From Verrucomicrobiales bacterium (GTDB lineage Bacteria > Verrucomicrobiota > Verrucomicrobiia > Verrucomicrobiales > SLCJ01), in the NCBI GenBank assembly GCA_024636835.1, contig JAGXGH010000085.1:1-64000 (forward strand): DNA of 64,000 nt, given 5' to 3'. Positions 16,455-25,383 of this stretch are shown in pieces. The position numbers were made by a program, and so were the translations under genes. The notes under the pieces are model-generated. The model made no database searches. It was not told the origin of the DNA and worked only from the letters and a program-made list of their open reading frames with translations. Within the stretch, counting starts at the first letter, position 1. Each line of letters starts with the position of its first letter.

Positions 16455-17684
16455 TCAGGCATCCAGTACGAGATCACCGTCTGGAAGACAGACACAGGGC
16501 AGGCAACAGCCAGACTCCACAGAAAATTCCGGTTTGGAATCGTATTTCACTTTTCCGGAAAGGAGGGCGACTTGGCAGGTGCCGCAGCTTCCCGCGCAAC
16601 AGCCTGAAGGGATGTCCACGCCTTCTTCGCTGGCGAGATCGAGCAGATTTGTGGCGGCTCCGCTGACTTGGATCGTCTTGCCTGCCTTGCGGAACTCCAC
16701 GGATGATGCGGTGACATCCACAGATTTTTTCACCGCGATGAACGCCTCGTCATGAACGTTTTTCTCAGGAACTCCCCAGTCGCTCAGGCCGTCACGGATG
16801 GCCTCCATCATCGGGCCGGGGCCGCAAGTATAGAAGTCGAAATTGTTCGAGGGGAGCAGGGTCTTGAAAAGATCCACGGAAACGCGGCTGTGGTGGTCGA
16901 AATCTTCGCCGGGCTTGTCACTGTCCGATGGATCGCTGTAGCAGATGTGAATGTGGTAGTTTGGCATGTTGAGTGCACGCCATTCCTTGACGGTTTCCTC
17001 GATCATGTTTTCTTCGCCGTTGCGGACGCCGTAGAAAAACCAGACCTCGCGGCGGGAGTTCAGAGCGACGAGAGCGTTCATCATGCTGAGGACAGGTGTC
17101 AGACCTACGCCGGAACCGGAGAGTACAATGGGGGAGCCACCGTTCGGATCGATGGAAAAGCCACCAGCAGGCGCGCGGACATCGAGGATGTCGGCTTCCT
17201 TCACGGAGTCGTGAAACCATCCTGAAGCCAAACCGGGAGGGATCTCGGGTTTGCCGCGCGGTCCGAGGCAGCGCTTGATGCTGACGCGGTATTGCTCAGG
17301 GTTGGGTGCATCCGAAAGACTGTAGCAGCGGGTCACGGATTTTCCGTCGATGGTGAGCTGGAATGTGAGGAACTGTCCGGGCTGGAAAGGAGGCAGAGGC
17401 AGCTTGCCGTCGTGGGGCGCGAGGTAGAACGAATAGATTCCTCCCTTTTCTTCCCGCTTATTTACGACCTGGAATTTCCGGGTGCCGTTCCACGGGGCGG
17501 TAACTTTATCGGAAGATGAGCGGGCGGCGCGGACGGCTTCGAGGCGTTCTCCGAGTAGGGCGATTTCTCCTTGGAAAATATCTCCGTCACGGCGGATGGT
17601 CGAAAATTGGCGATATCCGAGAATGATGAGGCCAAGGGCTCCGATGGCGAGAATGGCCCAGGCGGTGGTTTCAATGGGTGTCAT
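16455..17684 (-). CDS. Membrane-anchored FAD/NAD(P)H oxidoreductase with C-terminal 2Fe-2S ferredoxin domain
   Basis: A 409-residue protein. Residues about 8-24 are one membrane segment followed by Arg residues (RQFSTIRRDGD), which places the rest in the cytoplasm. Residues about 70-180 form the ferredoxin-reductase FAD domain with RCYSLSDAP as the flavin motif. About 185-310 is the nucleotide domain (SGSGVGLTPVLSM, FYTCGPGPMMEA). About 330-409 is a plant-type 2Fe-2S domain with cysteines in SGCCAGSCGTCQ (C-x4-C-x2-C) and a fourth about 29 residues on. The domain order is that of Hmp/HCP reductase-like proteins. Predicted role: electron exchange between NAD(P)H and a membrane partner. It is in the cytochrome operon, 9 bases before the porin stop side, so it may feed or drain the redox chain. 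Confidence 0.8.
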   Translation of the reverse strand: MTPIETTAWAILAIGALGLIILGYRQFSTIRRDGDIFQGEIALLGERLEAVRAARSSSDKVTAPWNGTRKFQVVNKREEKGGIYSFYLAPHDGKLPLPPFQPGQFLTFQLTIDGKSVTRCYSLSDAPNPEQYRVSIKRCLGPRGKPEIPPGLASGWFHDSVKEADILDVRAPAGGFSIDPNGGSPIVLSGSGVGLTPVLSMMNALVALNSRREVWFFYGVRNGEENMIEETVKEWRALNMPNYHIHICYSDPSDSDKPGEDFDHHSRVSVDLFKTLLPSNNFDFYTCGPGPMMEAIRDGLSDWGVPEKNVHDEAFIAVKKSVDVTASSVEFRKAGKTIQVSGAATNLLDLASEEGVDIPSGCCAGSCGTCQVALLSGKVKYDSKPEFSVESGCCLPCVCLPDGDLVLDA

Positions 17685-17693
17685 GAGAAGGAA

Positions 17694-19199
17694 TCAGAAT
17701 TGGAAACTATATTCGACGCGGACGCCGGTGCCGGTATTACCGTCGTCGTAAGCGGCAACAAAGCTGTCAAGGCGGAGAATTCCATGCTGGTCGATAGCGT
17801 GCTGATATCCGAGGCTGATGCCGCCTCCTGAGCGGGAGTTTCCATCAGTAGAAATACGGCCTCCGATTTCCGCGATAATCTGGCGTTTGCTAAAATTTCC
17901 GTCGAGAAAATGCTGGTAGCCAAGAGCAGCGCCGACAGCTTCGTTGCTTTGGTTTGAGAGAGCGCTGCCGTACCTGCCGAGACCGACAGCACCGAAAAGC
18001 AGGCCGTTGATGCCGCCTATAGGGCCGCCGACGGATGGATCGCGTGCTGCGGAAGTGTAATTGCCGAGCCCGACGAAGGTGTTGAGGTAGGCGATGTCGA
18101 AGTTGTAGTTCATCGTCCTGGATAGCTGGGAAAAGAGCAGCGCGCCGGTATCGATGGCGGGACCCTCATCATCCAAAGCGTAAGAGAAGTTAGCACGGAG
18201 AGTGGAGTTGAGTTTTCCGAAACGACGGGTCTGGCCGATGCCCGCGTAGAGACCGTCGCCTGCATGGGCATTGTCGCTGTGGATGTAAGCAAGGTCGATC
18301 TCGTAGGTGCTTTTTGCGTAATCCGCCGCGTAGAAGAGGCCGTAAAGTGAGGCGTCGTCATCGAGACTATTATCACCGCGGTTAATTTCGTTCCATGCCA
18401 CGAGGGCAGTGAGCCGGGAAGCGGAGGCTCCGAAATTGAACATCGAGGCGCTGGTAATCCCGAAGGCATCCATGGAATCGTTGATCATGATGCCGTCTTG
18501 AAAGTTCAGGGGCATGCGGCCGACTGCGAATCCATAGTCCAGATTTTTGGTATCATTCGGGTCGAGATTCGGGAAAAGCTCACCGAAATCCCCTTCGAAG
18601 TAGAGGCTGCGGATGCGCGCGTTGAACTCTTCATCGAAGCCGCCATTGGAACCAAAGTCGTAGGACGTGAATTTTCCGCGGTCGTCGAGGGGGCGGATGC
18701 TGAAGAGAATGCGTTCGGTCGGCGTGAGATAGATGTTGGTGAAGAGATCCAATCGGGTGGCGATTTCATCGCTACTATCCGTCAGGCCGTTGTCGAAATG
18801 TTGAGCGGCGATACGGTAGGTCCCGTAGATGACCACGGTCGGTTGCCAGACCGCACCACCCGGCATCTCGTAACCGGGAAAGATCGATCCGGAGTTGAGG
18901 AATGGATTCGCTCCAAAAATCGTTTTCCGTTCGGGCGGGTTCAGGTCCTCCCCGGTTTCGTTCTGTTTTTTGATGATCTCCTTGCGCTCGCGGTTGGACT
19001 TGAAGACGAGATCCTCGATGACCTCGGTGACGAGAGCGGGCCTCTCGGGGAAATTCTCACCGATCTCTTCCCATGGCACCGCTTCGTCGCTAAACAGTAG
19101 GTCGTCCGAATCGGCTGCCCGGACCACCGGGGTGGAGAGAAGGAAGGCAAGAAAAGTGGTGAAATAGCGGCTTGGGCTTGGGCTTCCGTGTTTTTTCAT
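17694..19199 (-). CDS. Outer-membrane porin-like beta-barrel
   Basis: A 501-residue protein with a signal peptide (ending VVRA|ADSDD), a short polar N-terminal region and then about 370 residues of alternating amphipathic strands typical of an outer-membrane barrel, for example SRTMNYNFDIAYLNTFVGLG and GGISLGYQHAIDQHGILRLD. It ends in FQF; a terminal Phe is the usual barrel-assembly signal. It shows no haem motif. It is immediately downstream of two multihaem cytochrome genes. In porin-cytochrome conduits such as MtrCAB, a barrel of this size threads a multihaem cytochrome through the outer membrane, so that role is inferred here from context. A plain phosphate or nitrate-type porin cannot be excluded. 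Confidence 0.7.
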   Translation of the reverse strand: MKKHGSPSPSRYFTTFLAFLLSTPVVRAADSDDLLFSDEAVPWEEIGENFPERPALVTEVIEDLVFKSNRERKEIIKKQNETGEDLNPPERKTIFGANPFLNSGSIFPGYEMPGGAVWQPTVVIYGTYRIAAQHFDNGLTDSSDEIATRLDLFTNIYLTPTERILFSIRPLDDRGKFTSYDFGSNGGFDEEFNARIRSLYFEGDFGELFPNLDPNDTKNLDYGFAVGRMPLNFQDGIMINDSMDAFGITSASMFNFGASASRLTALVAWNEINRGDNSLDDDASLYGLFYAADYAKSTYEIDLAYIHSDNAHAGDGLYAGIGQTRRFGKLNSTLRANFSYALDDEGPAIDTGALLFSQLSRTMNYNFDIAYLNTFVGLGNYTSAARDPSVGGPIGGINGLLFGAVGLGRYGSALSNQSNEAVGAALGYQHFLDGNFSKRQIIAEIGGRISTDGNSRSGGGISLGYQHAIDQHGILRLDSFVAAYDDGNTGTGVRVEYSFQF

Positions 19200-19241
19200 G
19201 GGATTGGGGCAGGAGAATAGGAGTAAAGGACTTTTCGTGTA

Positions 19242-21956
19242 TCAGTCGTTGGAACCGATTTCCTTGGAGATGCCCGGCTCTGGTTCATTTTCGGCTGCGG
19301 GGGGGACGTCGGCGGGGGTTTCGGGCGCGGCTTCCGCCGGAGGCTGTTGCTTTCCGTCGGCGGGTATTTCCGGAGCGGGTTCTTTACCAGAATCCTCTTC
19401 CCCAAAGCTTTCGTCTCCGAACTGCTCCTCGCTGAAATCAAGTGGCGCTTGTTCCGACTCGGGAAGCGGTGCCTCTTCGATGGGGAGGATCAGACCACCA
19501 CCTATATTGTTATTTTCGGCCTGGGACTTATCGAAATTTGGATCATACGGAAATGGTCCCGGTGCAACGGCCATGATGTCCTTTTCGGTGGGATGGAGAT
19601 TCCAAGTGGTTTGGGATCCGTCGATGACGATGGTTTCATTCCAGAGAGTCTGAGCGCCGCCACGGCGACTGGAGTCGGCTTTGGAGGGACTCATACGGTG
19701 GCCGTGGACGATACGTTTCGCGACTTCCCTCGGAGAGAGATTGTAGTCGAAGCCGACGCCAGCGATTTCCGGGATCAAGTTGACCGGAACCATTTGGGTG
19801 ATGAATTTCACATTCACCTTGTAAGGACCCTCGCCTGTGAGTTCTTTTGCTGAGACTTTGAATTTCGCGACACGCTTGCCGTTCGGAGGGATGCCGGTAG
19901 CGTGTTTTCTCACGCCGCCGGGACGGGCGCGGAGAATGCCCGGAGTGGTGTCTGGGCGGATGTATGGCAGGGGAGATACGGAGTAATTGACGGCAAGCAC
20001 CTGCTCCCGTTCTCCGCCGAAGCGGTTGCGGGTGATGAACTTGGATTGGAGGCTGAAAAGTTGGTCGTCCTCTTTCCATTTCTGGTCTTCACTGAGGAGT
20101 GGAAGCCCTGCCTTTTTCTTCCAATCGCTCGCGGCGAGGAAATCTCCCGTTTTGTCGGCGTTGTGATGGACAAACACCGAGTGAAGGTCACGGACATCAC
20201 CGTTCGGATCGCGGTCACCGGATTTCATGACGACCCGCCCGTAACTGTCAGTGACGGTGACCTGTAGGAAGGCTAGGCGCTCCGCATCGAAGCCTGTGGG
20301 AATGCCATGACCATCGGTGCCGTTACGGACTTCGACTTGGAATTCGAGGCCCTTGCTGTCGTTGCGCGTCACATTGAACTCACCGAGCTGGTAGCCGCGG
20401 CGCAGGACTTGGTGGCGCTCGGTGTTGATCACATTGAGCAGGCGAAACTGGTCGTTGAGGGTGGCGCGGAAATCGGTGCGGTATTTGAGATCGTTCCACG
20501 GCCAGGGAAGGGCCTCGCCGAGCTTGGGGTTTTCCGCGACGCGTTTCTCGAAATCACTGGTCGTATCACCCCAGCCCTCTTCCCATTCGAATTTGATAAC
20601 GTGGCGGAGGTTGGCGCGTTCCTTGACCTCGACATCGCCGTTGTCTTTCAGGACCTGGTTCTGCATGTCCCAGAGTTGATCACGGATGGCTTTCGAGTGA
20701 GGGAATATTCCGGGATGGATGATGGAGTAATCCGGGCCTGCGAACATGTGGTTGGTGCGCTTGCGCGGGGGGGTGGGCTTGCCGTAGCCGGGATCTTCTG
20801 GATCCGTGACCCACATGTCGCCTCCGATCCGCGCGGCCGGCTCCCTGTGGTAGTTCATTTCGCCATCTGCGACCTTCGCACCCGGGACTTTACCCATGTG
20901 ACAATCCTGGCATGTTTCGCCATCTTTGTTCGCCGGGGAGTTTTTAAATTGGCTGAAGGCTTCCTCGAGACGGAATCCGTTGAGGAGGTTCACGTCGTGA
21001 CAGATGCCGCAGAATCCGGAGGTCGCGATGGGGTCAAATTTTTTCACGTCGCTGTGGATCTTGCGCTGGCCGTCGTCGTCTTCGGATGTCTTGAGCGAGG
21101 TATCGCTACTGAGGAGTTCCTTGAGAATGGCGTTGCCTTTGGGGCCATAAACAGGATCGAACACGTCACCGGTGACGACTGATGTCCGGCCACTGACCTT
21201 TCCGTAATTCTTGTCGATGCGATGGCAGACCACGCAGGTGATGCCTTCCAGGGAGGCGGGGTGGCGGTTTAAGTTACTGGTGAGGATTGGTTCTTCGCGT
21301 TGCATACCCACCTGGGTGTGGCAACGGATGCAGAAGTCGCCGTTGGTTCCGGAGGTGACCTTGAACACGGAGGCCTGCATTGCGTTGAACACCGGGCTGA
21401 CCTGGGAATAGGCGTGTGCGGATACCGACCACTCGCGGAAATGGTCCGGGTGACAAGCCGCACATGCGGAGGCGGATGGGAAACGTTTTTCGCTTTCCAG
21501 AAGGTCGAGGAAACGGATGTGTGCTTCCGCTGCGTTCGCGTAGGTGATTTTGGTTTCCGGCTCTTCTTCCACGTTGGTTAAGTTAGCGAACGGGTTTTCA
21601 CTGGTTTCCTGATCTTCGCCGAACTCGTCTTCGCCGAATTCATCTTCGCCAAAGCTCTCCCCACCAAAACCCTCGTCGCCGAATCCTTCGGTCATTTTCT
21701 CTTCGTCTGCGGCTGGCTTTTCGCCCTCTCCCTCAACAGCATCAGGTGACGTGCTAACTTCTGCGGCTGCGGGTTCGGAAACTTCCGCAGGTTCCGCTTT
21801 CGCTTCTTCTTCCTGCGAAAAGACCGGTCCGGAGCAGGAAAGGATTGCAATCGAAAGGAGTGCAAGCCGTTTGCTTCCAGAATAAAGAGAAACGGATGGG
21901 ATGTGGTTTGCAAGAGTTAGGCCACTCTCGTCCTGAATTGGACTTTCTCGGTGCAT
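19242..21956 (-). CDS. Pentahaem c-type cytochrome with acidic FG-rich arms
   Basis: A 904-residue exported protein. A hydrophobic segment ending ILSCSGPVFSQ gives either a type I signal peptide or, with Cys at ILSC, a weak lipoprotein signal. Residues about 70-110 are very acidic with repeated E-[DES]-E-F-G units. Five CXXCH motifs follow (CAACH, CIRCH, CVVCH, CGICH, CQDCH), roughly at 160-350. The large C-terminal half has no haem motif and a beta-rich look (GLEFQVEVRNGTDGHGIPTGF), a layout known from cytochrome c554/MULTIHEME families. The tail again has FG-acidic units (QFGDESFGEE) and Pro/Ala-rich sequence. Neighbours are the decahaem cytochrome (84 bases) and the porin. Likely an outer or periplasmic relay of a redox conduit, possibly with substrate binding in the C-terminal half. 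Confidence 0.85.
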   Translation of the reverse strand: MHRESPIQDESGLTLANHIPSVSLYSGSKRLALLSIAILSCSGPVFSQEEEAKAEPAEVSEPAAAEVSTSPDAVEGEGEKPAADEEKMTEGFGDEGFGGESFGEDEFGEDEFGEDQETSENPFANLTNVEEEPETKITYANAAEAHIRFLDLLESEKRFPSASACAACHPDHFREWSVSAHAYSQVSPVFNAMQASVFKVTSGTNGDFCIRCHTQVGMQREEPILTSNLNRHPASLEGITCVVCHRIDKNYGKVSGRTSVVTGDVFDPVYGPKGNAILKELLSSDTSLKTSEDDDGQRKIHSDVKKFDPIATSGFCGICHDVNLLNGFRLEEAFSQFKNSPANKDGETCQDCHMGKVPGAKVADGEMNYHREPAARIGGDMWVTDPEDPGYGKPTPPRKRTNHMFAGPDYSIIHPGIFPHSKAIRDQLWDMQNQVLKDNGDVEVKERANLRHVIKFEWEEGWGDTTSDFEKRVAENPKLGEALPWPWNDLKYRTDFRATLNDQFRLLNVINTERHQVLRRGYQLGEFNVTRNDSKGLEFQVEVRNGTDGHGIPTGFDAERLAFLQVTVTDSYGRVVMKSGDRDPNGDVRDLHSVFVHHNADKTGDFLAASDWKKKAGLPLLSEDQKWKEDDQLFSLQSKFITRNRFGGEREQVLAVNYSVSPLPYIRPDTTPGILRARPGGVRKHATGIPPNGKRVAKFKVSAKELTGEGPYKVNVKFITQMVPVNLIPEIAGVGFDYNLSPREVAKRIVHGHRMSPSKADSSRRGGAQTLWNETIVIDGSQTTWNLHPTEKDIMAVAPGPFPYDPNFDKSQAENNNIGGGLILPIEEAPLPESEQAPLDFSEEQFGDESFGEEDSGKEPAPEIPADGKQQPPAEAAPETPADVPPAAENEPEPGISKEIGSND

Positions 21957-22040
21957 AGTAGCTGGTTTGTAAAGGATTAGCGTTGGTGAGTCTAGTTCAA
22001 AAGTGCCGATCTGGGAGCCTGGGCCCGGGATTCTGCGCTG

Positions 22041-24548
22041 TCAGCGGGATTCCGTCGGCAGAGATACGGGAGCGGAAAATGTCTTGTGATAAAGGTGGCA
22101 TTGGATGCAACTGTCGCCAGCTTTGCCTGATTGGTGGCATTCGGAGCAGGTTTGTTTTTTGATCGCCTTGAAGTTGCTCATGAATTTCAAGGGGTCGGCT
22201 TTGGCGGTCCAGTTGAATTTCTCGTTCCAGTGTTCGGAAGTGGGGAAGGAATTCGTGTAAGCGGGGTCTTTGGTAATGGTCTGGTGGCAACTGCGGCAGT
22301 CCGTGAGCAGAAGGTGCGTCGCGTGGTCGTAACGAGTGAGCGTGTGGCGTGTGGCATCTTTCCCGACACTTCGCCAATTGATGCGTGCTCCGGTGAGTTT
22401 GCCGGATTCGTCACGGATTTCGTCAACCACGTGGCATTTCAGGCAGCTTCCTGAAGAGGAGGATTCCACCCCTGAGCGAAAATCGAACCCGTCCTTGAAA
22501 TGGGCAAGGGCGAGTGGTGAGTCGATCTTTTTGGATGTCTGGTCAAGCCAGTTCTTGATCAAAGGATCGGCATGCCCTGTGGACCGGTAGTAGAGTTTTC
22601 CAAATTGCTGGTACCAGCCGCCTTGCGCTGCCCAGTTGATCGGGTCGATCGGCTCAAGCTCCTTTGGCTCCGGTTTTTCTTCCTTGTTTTCCTCGGTTCC
22701 GAACTCTTCGTCTCCAAAGCTTTCCTCTCCGCCGCCGAAGGTCTCTTCTCCCTCACCAAAGCTTTCCTCTCCGCCGCCGAAGGTCTCTTCTCCCTCACCA
22801 AAGCTTTCCTCTCCGCCGTCGAAGGTCGATTCTCCCTCACCGAAAGTTTCTTCGCCGCCATTGAAGTCCTCTTCTCCGGCAGGGGCTGTGCCCGTGGTCT
22901 CGTCAGGGGCGGGTTCCGGGGTAGGGGGCGTCACTGCGGGTGGATAATTTCCTTGTCGTTTTGCGTCGACCTCTTCGATCAGCTTGATGTAGGAGTCTTT
23001 GGAGAAGCCTTGGAGTATCGCGTCGAAGGCACCTGGCGGTAGACCTTTGACCAGCGCCTCCGGATCGTCGAAGCCGCTTTCGCGGAGACGGCGTGTCAGT
23101 TCGTCGTGGCCAATGAGGTTGGACGGGTTCTCGTGCGGGAAGTTTTGGGCGAGGTCGCGGATGAGTTCCTTTACTGCCCATGCGATGGTTTCGATATCCT
23201 TGATTGCTGCGGGGTCATTCGGAATTTCGGCCGCGGCATCGAAAGGATTAATCCCGGCGCTGTTGAGCCTTGCCCAGGCATCGCGCGCGTCTTTGTCGAG
23301 AAGGTATAGGGTTGGCCAAGGTATCGAGTTCGCGGAATCTGTCCAAGTTCCGATTGAACGGGGTGGAGTGGATTCGGCGAGGCGCTCGTTGACCGCAATC
23401 AGGTTGATGGCTGGAGACGCGAGAAAAGTCAAAGGAGTGCCGCTAAATGTGTTCTTGGTATGGCAGGCTGCGCAACTGGCTTCGAAAGGTTTCACAGACA
23501 TCGGTTCGCCGGTTTTTCCTGCGCTGTGGCAGCTTGTACAGGAGACGCTTTCCGAGTGGAGAGAAGCCGGGTCAAATCCTTCCGGAACGGTTTCCGGGTT
23601 GCTTTTCAGTTCCTCACCGAAGTGGGTCTGGTAGTGGGAGTAGTGGTCGAAGAAAATCCCCGAGCGGCGGCTGTAGGGATATCTGGACTGTGTGAACTCC
23701 GGGTGGCCATTCGAAAAACTCTCGAACTGGTTCTTATGGCAGACCTGACATTGCCGGTCGGAGAGGGTGGCGATGTTGAACTCCTCCCCGTGGTGCTCCT
23801 GGTGGCAGGTGGCGCAGTGAATTCCGCCGTCGGTCAGATGGTTGCTAGCGATGGAGGATGCCACGGCCATGATCAGAGCACCGGATTTCTGGGGTGCCAT
23901 GGAATCCGGCGAGAGATCCCCTGCGGTATGCGGATTGAAAGCGAATTCACCTCTGGGTCCGCCGACGGTATTGTGGCATGAGAGGCAGAGTTTCCCGTCC
24001 TCGATCGCTCGGTGGTGGGAGGCGGTGCCGTGGATGTCCAGCAGAGCCGAAACCGGAAGTTCCTCGTTGCTGTGGCAGCGGTAGCACTGGTTGGCGATAT
24101 GGGAATGGTTAGCGGATAGTTGACCGGCGTTCAGTCCGGACATCGGATCGGTATCAGGATCGGCCTTTGGAGCGAGAATGGCGACGAGCCAAACGCATGT
24201 GGCTAGTGAAAGGGCGATGGTGAAAATACCGCGTTTTGAACGGAGTGAGCGCTTTGGACGGCACACGGGCACGCTCATACAGCAGGAGCCATCCGGAAGC
24301 GGGCCTGTTTCACAAGGTTCGCCGCCATGGGTGTCCTGCCGGGTGCAGAGCCAGCGGTCTGCGGATTTTCTCGGCAGGCATTGGCCGGATTTCCGCCCGT
24401 CGAATTCCGTTCCCGCCTGGCAGTTGCCTTTCGAATCCGGTCCGAGGAAACAGGGGCAGTCCTTGCACTCTCCCCCACAAATCCAGCGTTGTTCCGGCCT
24501 GTTGTAGGCGGACTTGCGGTGGCGGGTAGATTGGAAGGATTCCGGCAT
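22041..24548 (-). CDS. Decahaem cytochrome c with cysteine-rich cytosolic head and one membrane anchor
   Basis: An 835-residue protein with three parts. Residues 1-107 hold 11 cysteines (24, 28, 31, 33, 43, 57, 68, 79, 89, 90, 96), including C-x3-C-x2-C-x-C, and end in a basic stretch (RPKRSLRSKRG) that keeps this part in the cytoplasm. One membrane segment follows (about 108-125). The periplasmic part has ten CXXCH motifs: CYRCH, CLSCH, CATCH, CQVCH, CTSCH, CAACH, then a helical linker (about 400-560) and an acidic FG-repeat region (about 565-640), and finally CLKCH, CRSCH, CSECH and CIQCH. The cysteine head resembles an Fe-S or metal site, but I do not know the family. It sits next to the b-type cytochrome gene (1-base gap), so it probably accepts electrons at the inner membrane. 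Confidence 0.85.
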   Translation of the reverse strand: MPESFQSTRHRKSAYNRPEQRWICGGECKDCPCFLGPDSKGNCQAGTEFDGRKSGQCLPRKSADRWLCTRQDTHGGEPCETGPLPDGSCCMSVPVCRPKRSLRSKRGIFTIALSLATCVWLVAILAPKADPDTDPMSGLNAGQLSANHSHIANQCYRCHSNEELPVSALLDIHGTASHHRAIEDGKLCLSCHNTVGGPRGEFAFNPHTAGDLSPDSMAPQKSGALIMAVASSIASNHLTDGGIHCATCHQEHHGEEFNIATLSDRQCQVCHKNQFESFSNGHPEFTQSRYPYSRRSGIFFDHYSHYQTHFGEELKSNPETVPEGFDPASLHSESVSCTSCHSAGKTGEPMSVKPFEASCAACHTKNTFSGTPLTFLASPAINLIAVNERLAESTPPRSIGTWTDSANSIPWPTLYLLDKDARDAWARLNSAGINPFDAAAEIPNDPAAIKDIETIAWAVKELIRDLAQNFPHENPSNLIGHDELTRRLRESGFDDPEALVKGLPPGAFDAILQGFSKDSYIKLIEEVDAKRQGNYPPAVTPPTPEPAPDETTGTAPAGEEDFNGGEETFGEGESTFDGGEESFGEGEETFGGGEESFGEGEETFGGGEESFGDEEFGTEENKEEKPEPKELEPIDPINWAAQGGWYQQFGKLYYRSTGHADPLIKNWLDQTSKKIDSPLALAHFKDGFDFRSGVESSSSGSCLKCHVVDEIRDESGKLTGARINWRSVGKDATRHTLTRYDHATHLLLTDCRSCHQTITKDPAYTNSFPTSEHWNEKFNWTAKADPLKFMSNFKAIKKQTCSECHQSGKAGDSCIQCHLYHKTFSAPVSLPTESR
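22714..22839. repeat. 42-bp tandem repeat inside the decahaem cytochrome gene
   Basis: Three consecutive 42-base units start at 22714, 22756 and 22798; the first two are identical and the third has three changes. A fourth, more degenerate unit begins at 22840. In frame they encode 14-residue acidic units of the form EESFGEGEETFGGG. Copy number could vary between strains. Confidence 0.85.
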
Positions 24549-24549
24549 A

Positions 24550-25383
24550 TCAGCGGGAGGCTGTGTAGTTGAAGGCGATCCATGCGTGAGTCAGGGCGAC
24601 GACCAGCATGCTGTAAGTGAAAGGGATATGAATGAAGAGCCAGTAGCGGAGGAGGGTCTGGGAGCACTTCTGGAGATCGAGATTGTATTTCGTGTCGATA
24701 AATCCCTTTAATTCTTCGACTGCGCTGCGCTCGTCTTCACTGGTATAGCGGGCGGAGTTTTCCAGATCGGCCATCGCGCGAGCGCGGAAACGGTTCGGGT
24801 TGCCGAGGAAGAAGCGGACAACCGACCGTGGCTGGAAATAGCCGGAAAGTTGGTTGATATAGGCGTCGCTTAGAGCCGAGGCACCTGTTTTCTTTTCGGT
24901 AATTTCGATGAGATCCTCAACCTCACGGCGAAGTCTGGTTTCGAAGGCGGGGATTTGTTCAAAGGTGAGTGGCTCACCGGAGCGGGCCATCAGACGTGGA
25001 AGGTAGCGTGAAATGAACAGACCCACGACACCGGAGAGCGATACGACGGCAAAGAGCAAAGCGAGGGCGATTTCCAGATTTCCTGTAGGTATACGGAAAT
25101 CAGTGTGGAGGCCGTAGAGAAAAATGGAGAGCAGACCCGCGTAGATGTGAAATTGGAGCCAGTGTGAGGCCTTCAGCAGTGGCAGGAAGGGGAGTTTTTT
25201 GCGGGCGTTGAAAAGTGTAAGTAACAGCACGAAACCGAGCAGGACGAGGCCGGTATAGAAGGCGTGCGGCCGAAGGGAAACGGTCAGGGCTTTCCAAATA
25301 AAGGTTAAGGCGATCGCAGCCACCACGGTCAGCGCGGTGTTGGTGATGCGGCGCATGTTCAGGGTTTTTATCGGGACAGCCAC
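24550..25383 (-). CDS. Predicted b-type cytochrome membrane protein
   Basis: A 277-residue protein with four or five membrane segments (about 13-31, 41-58, 73-92, 104-125 and 246-268) and a roughly 100-residue cytoplasmic loop between the last two. Histidines are placed as in b-type cytochromes: ASHWLQFHIYAG and GLHTDF on one helix pair, and FIHIPF with LTHAWIAF on the last helix. This suggests one or two bis-His haems. The frame opens with GTG at 25383, overlapping the upstream gene by 16 bases. A shorter start, ATG at 25356, is equally possible; neither has a good ribosome site. Inferred role: quinol or quinone exchange with the decahaem and cytosolic Fe-S neighbours. Confidence 0.65.
   Translation of the reverse strand: MAVPIKTLNMRRITNTALTVVAAIALTFIWKALTVSLRPHAFYTGLVLLGFVLLLTLFNARKKLPFLPLLKASHWLQFHIYAGLLSIFLYGLHTDFRIPTGNLEIALALLFAVVSLSGVVGLFISRYLPRLMARSGEPLTFEQIPAFETRLRREVEDLIEITEKKTGASALSDAYINQLSGYFQPRSVVRFFLGNPNRFRARAMADLENSARYTSEDERSAVEELKGFIDTKYNLDLQKCSQTLLRYWLFIHIPFTYSMLVVALTHAWIAFNYTASR

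Noticed and set aside
20307-21182. Plus-strand open frame of 291 codons opposite the pentahaem cytochrome gene
   Set aside because: Antisense shadow; the minus frame contains the five CXXCH motifs, and the plus frame has no recognisable domain.
22714-22870. Regular 42-bp units as a possible CRISPR array
   Set aside because: The units are contiguous without spacers, in frame in a coding gene, and encode acidic repeats.
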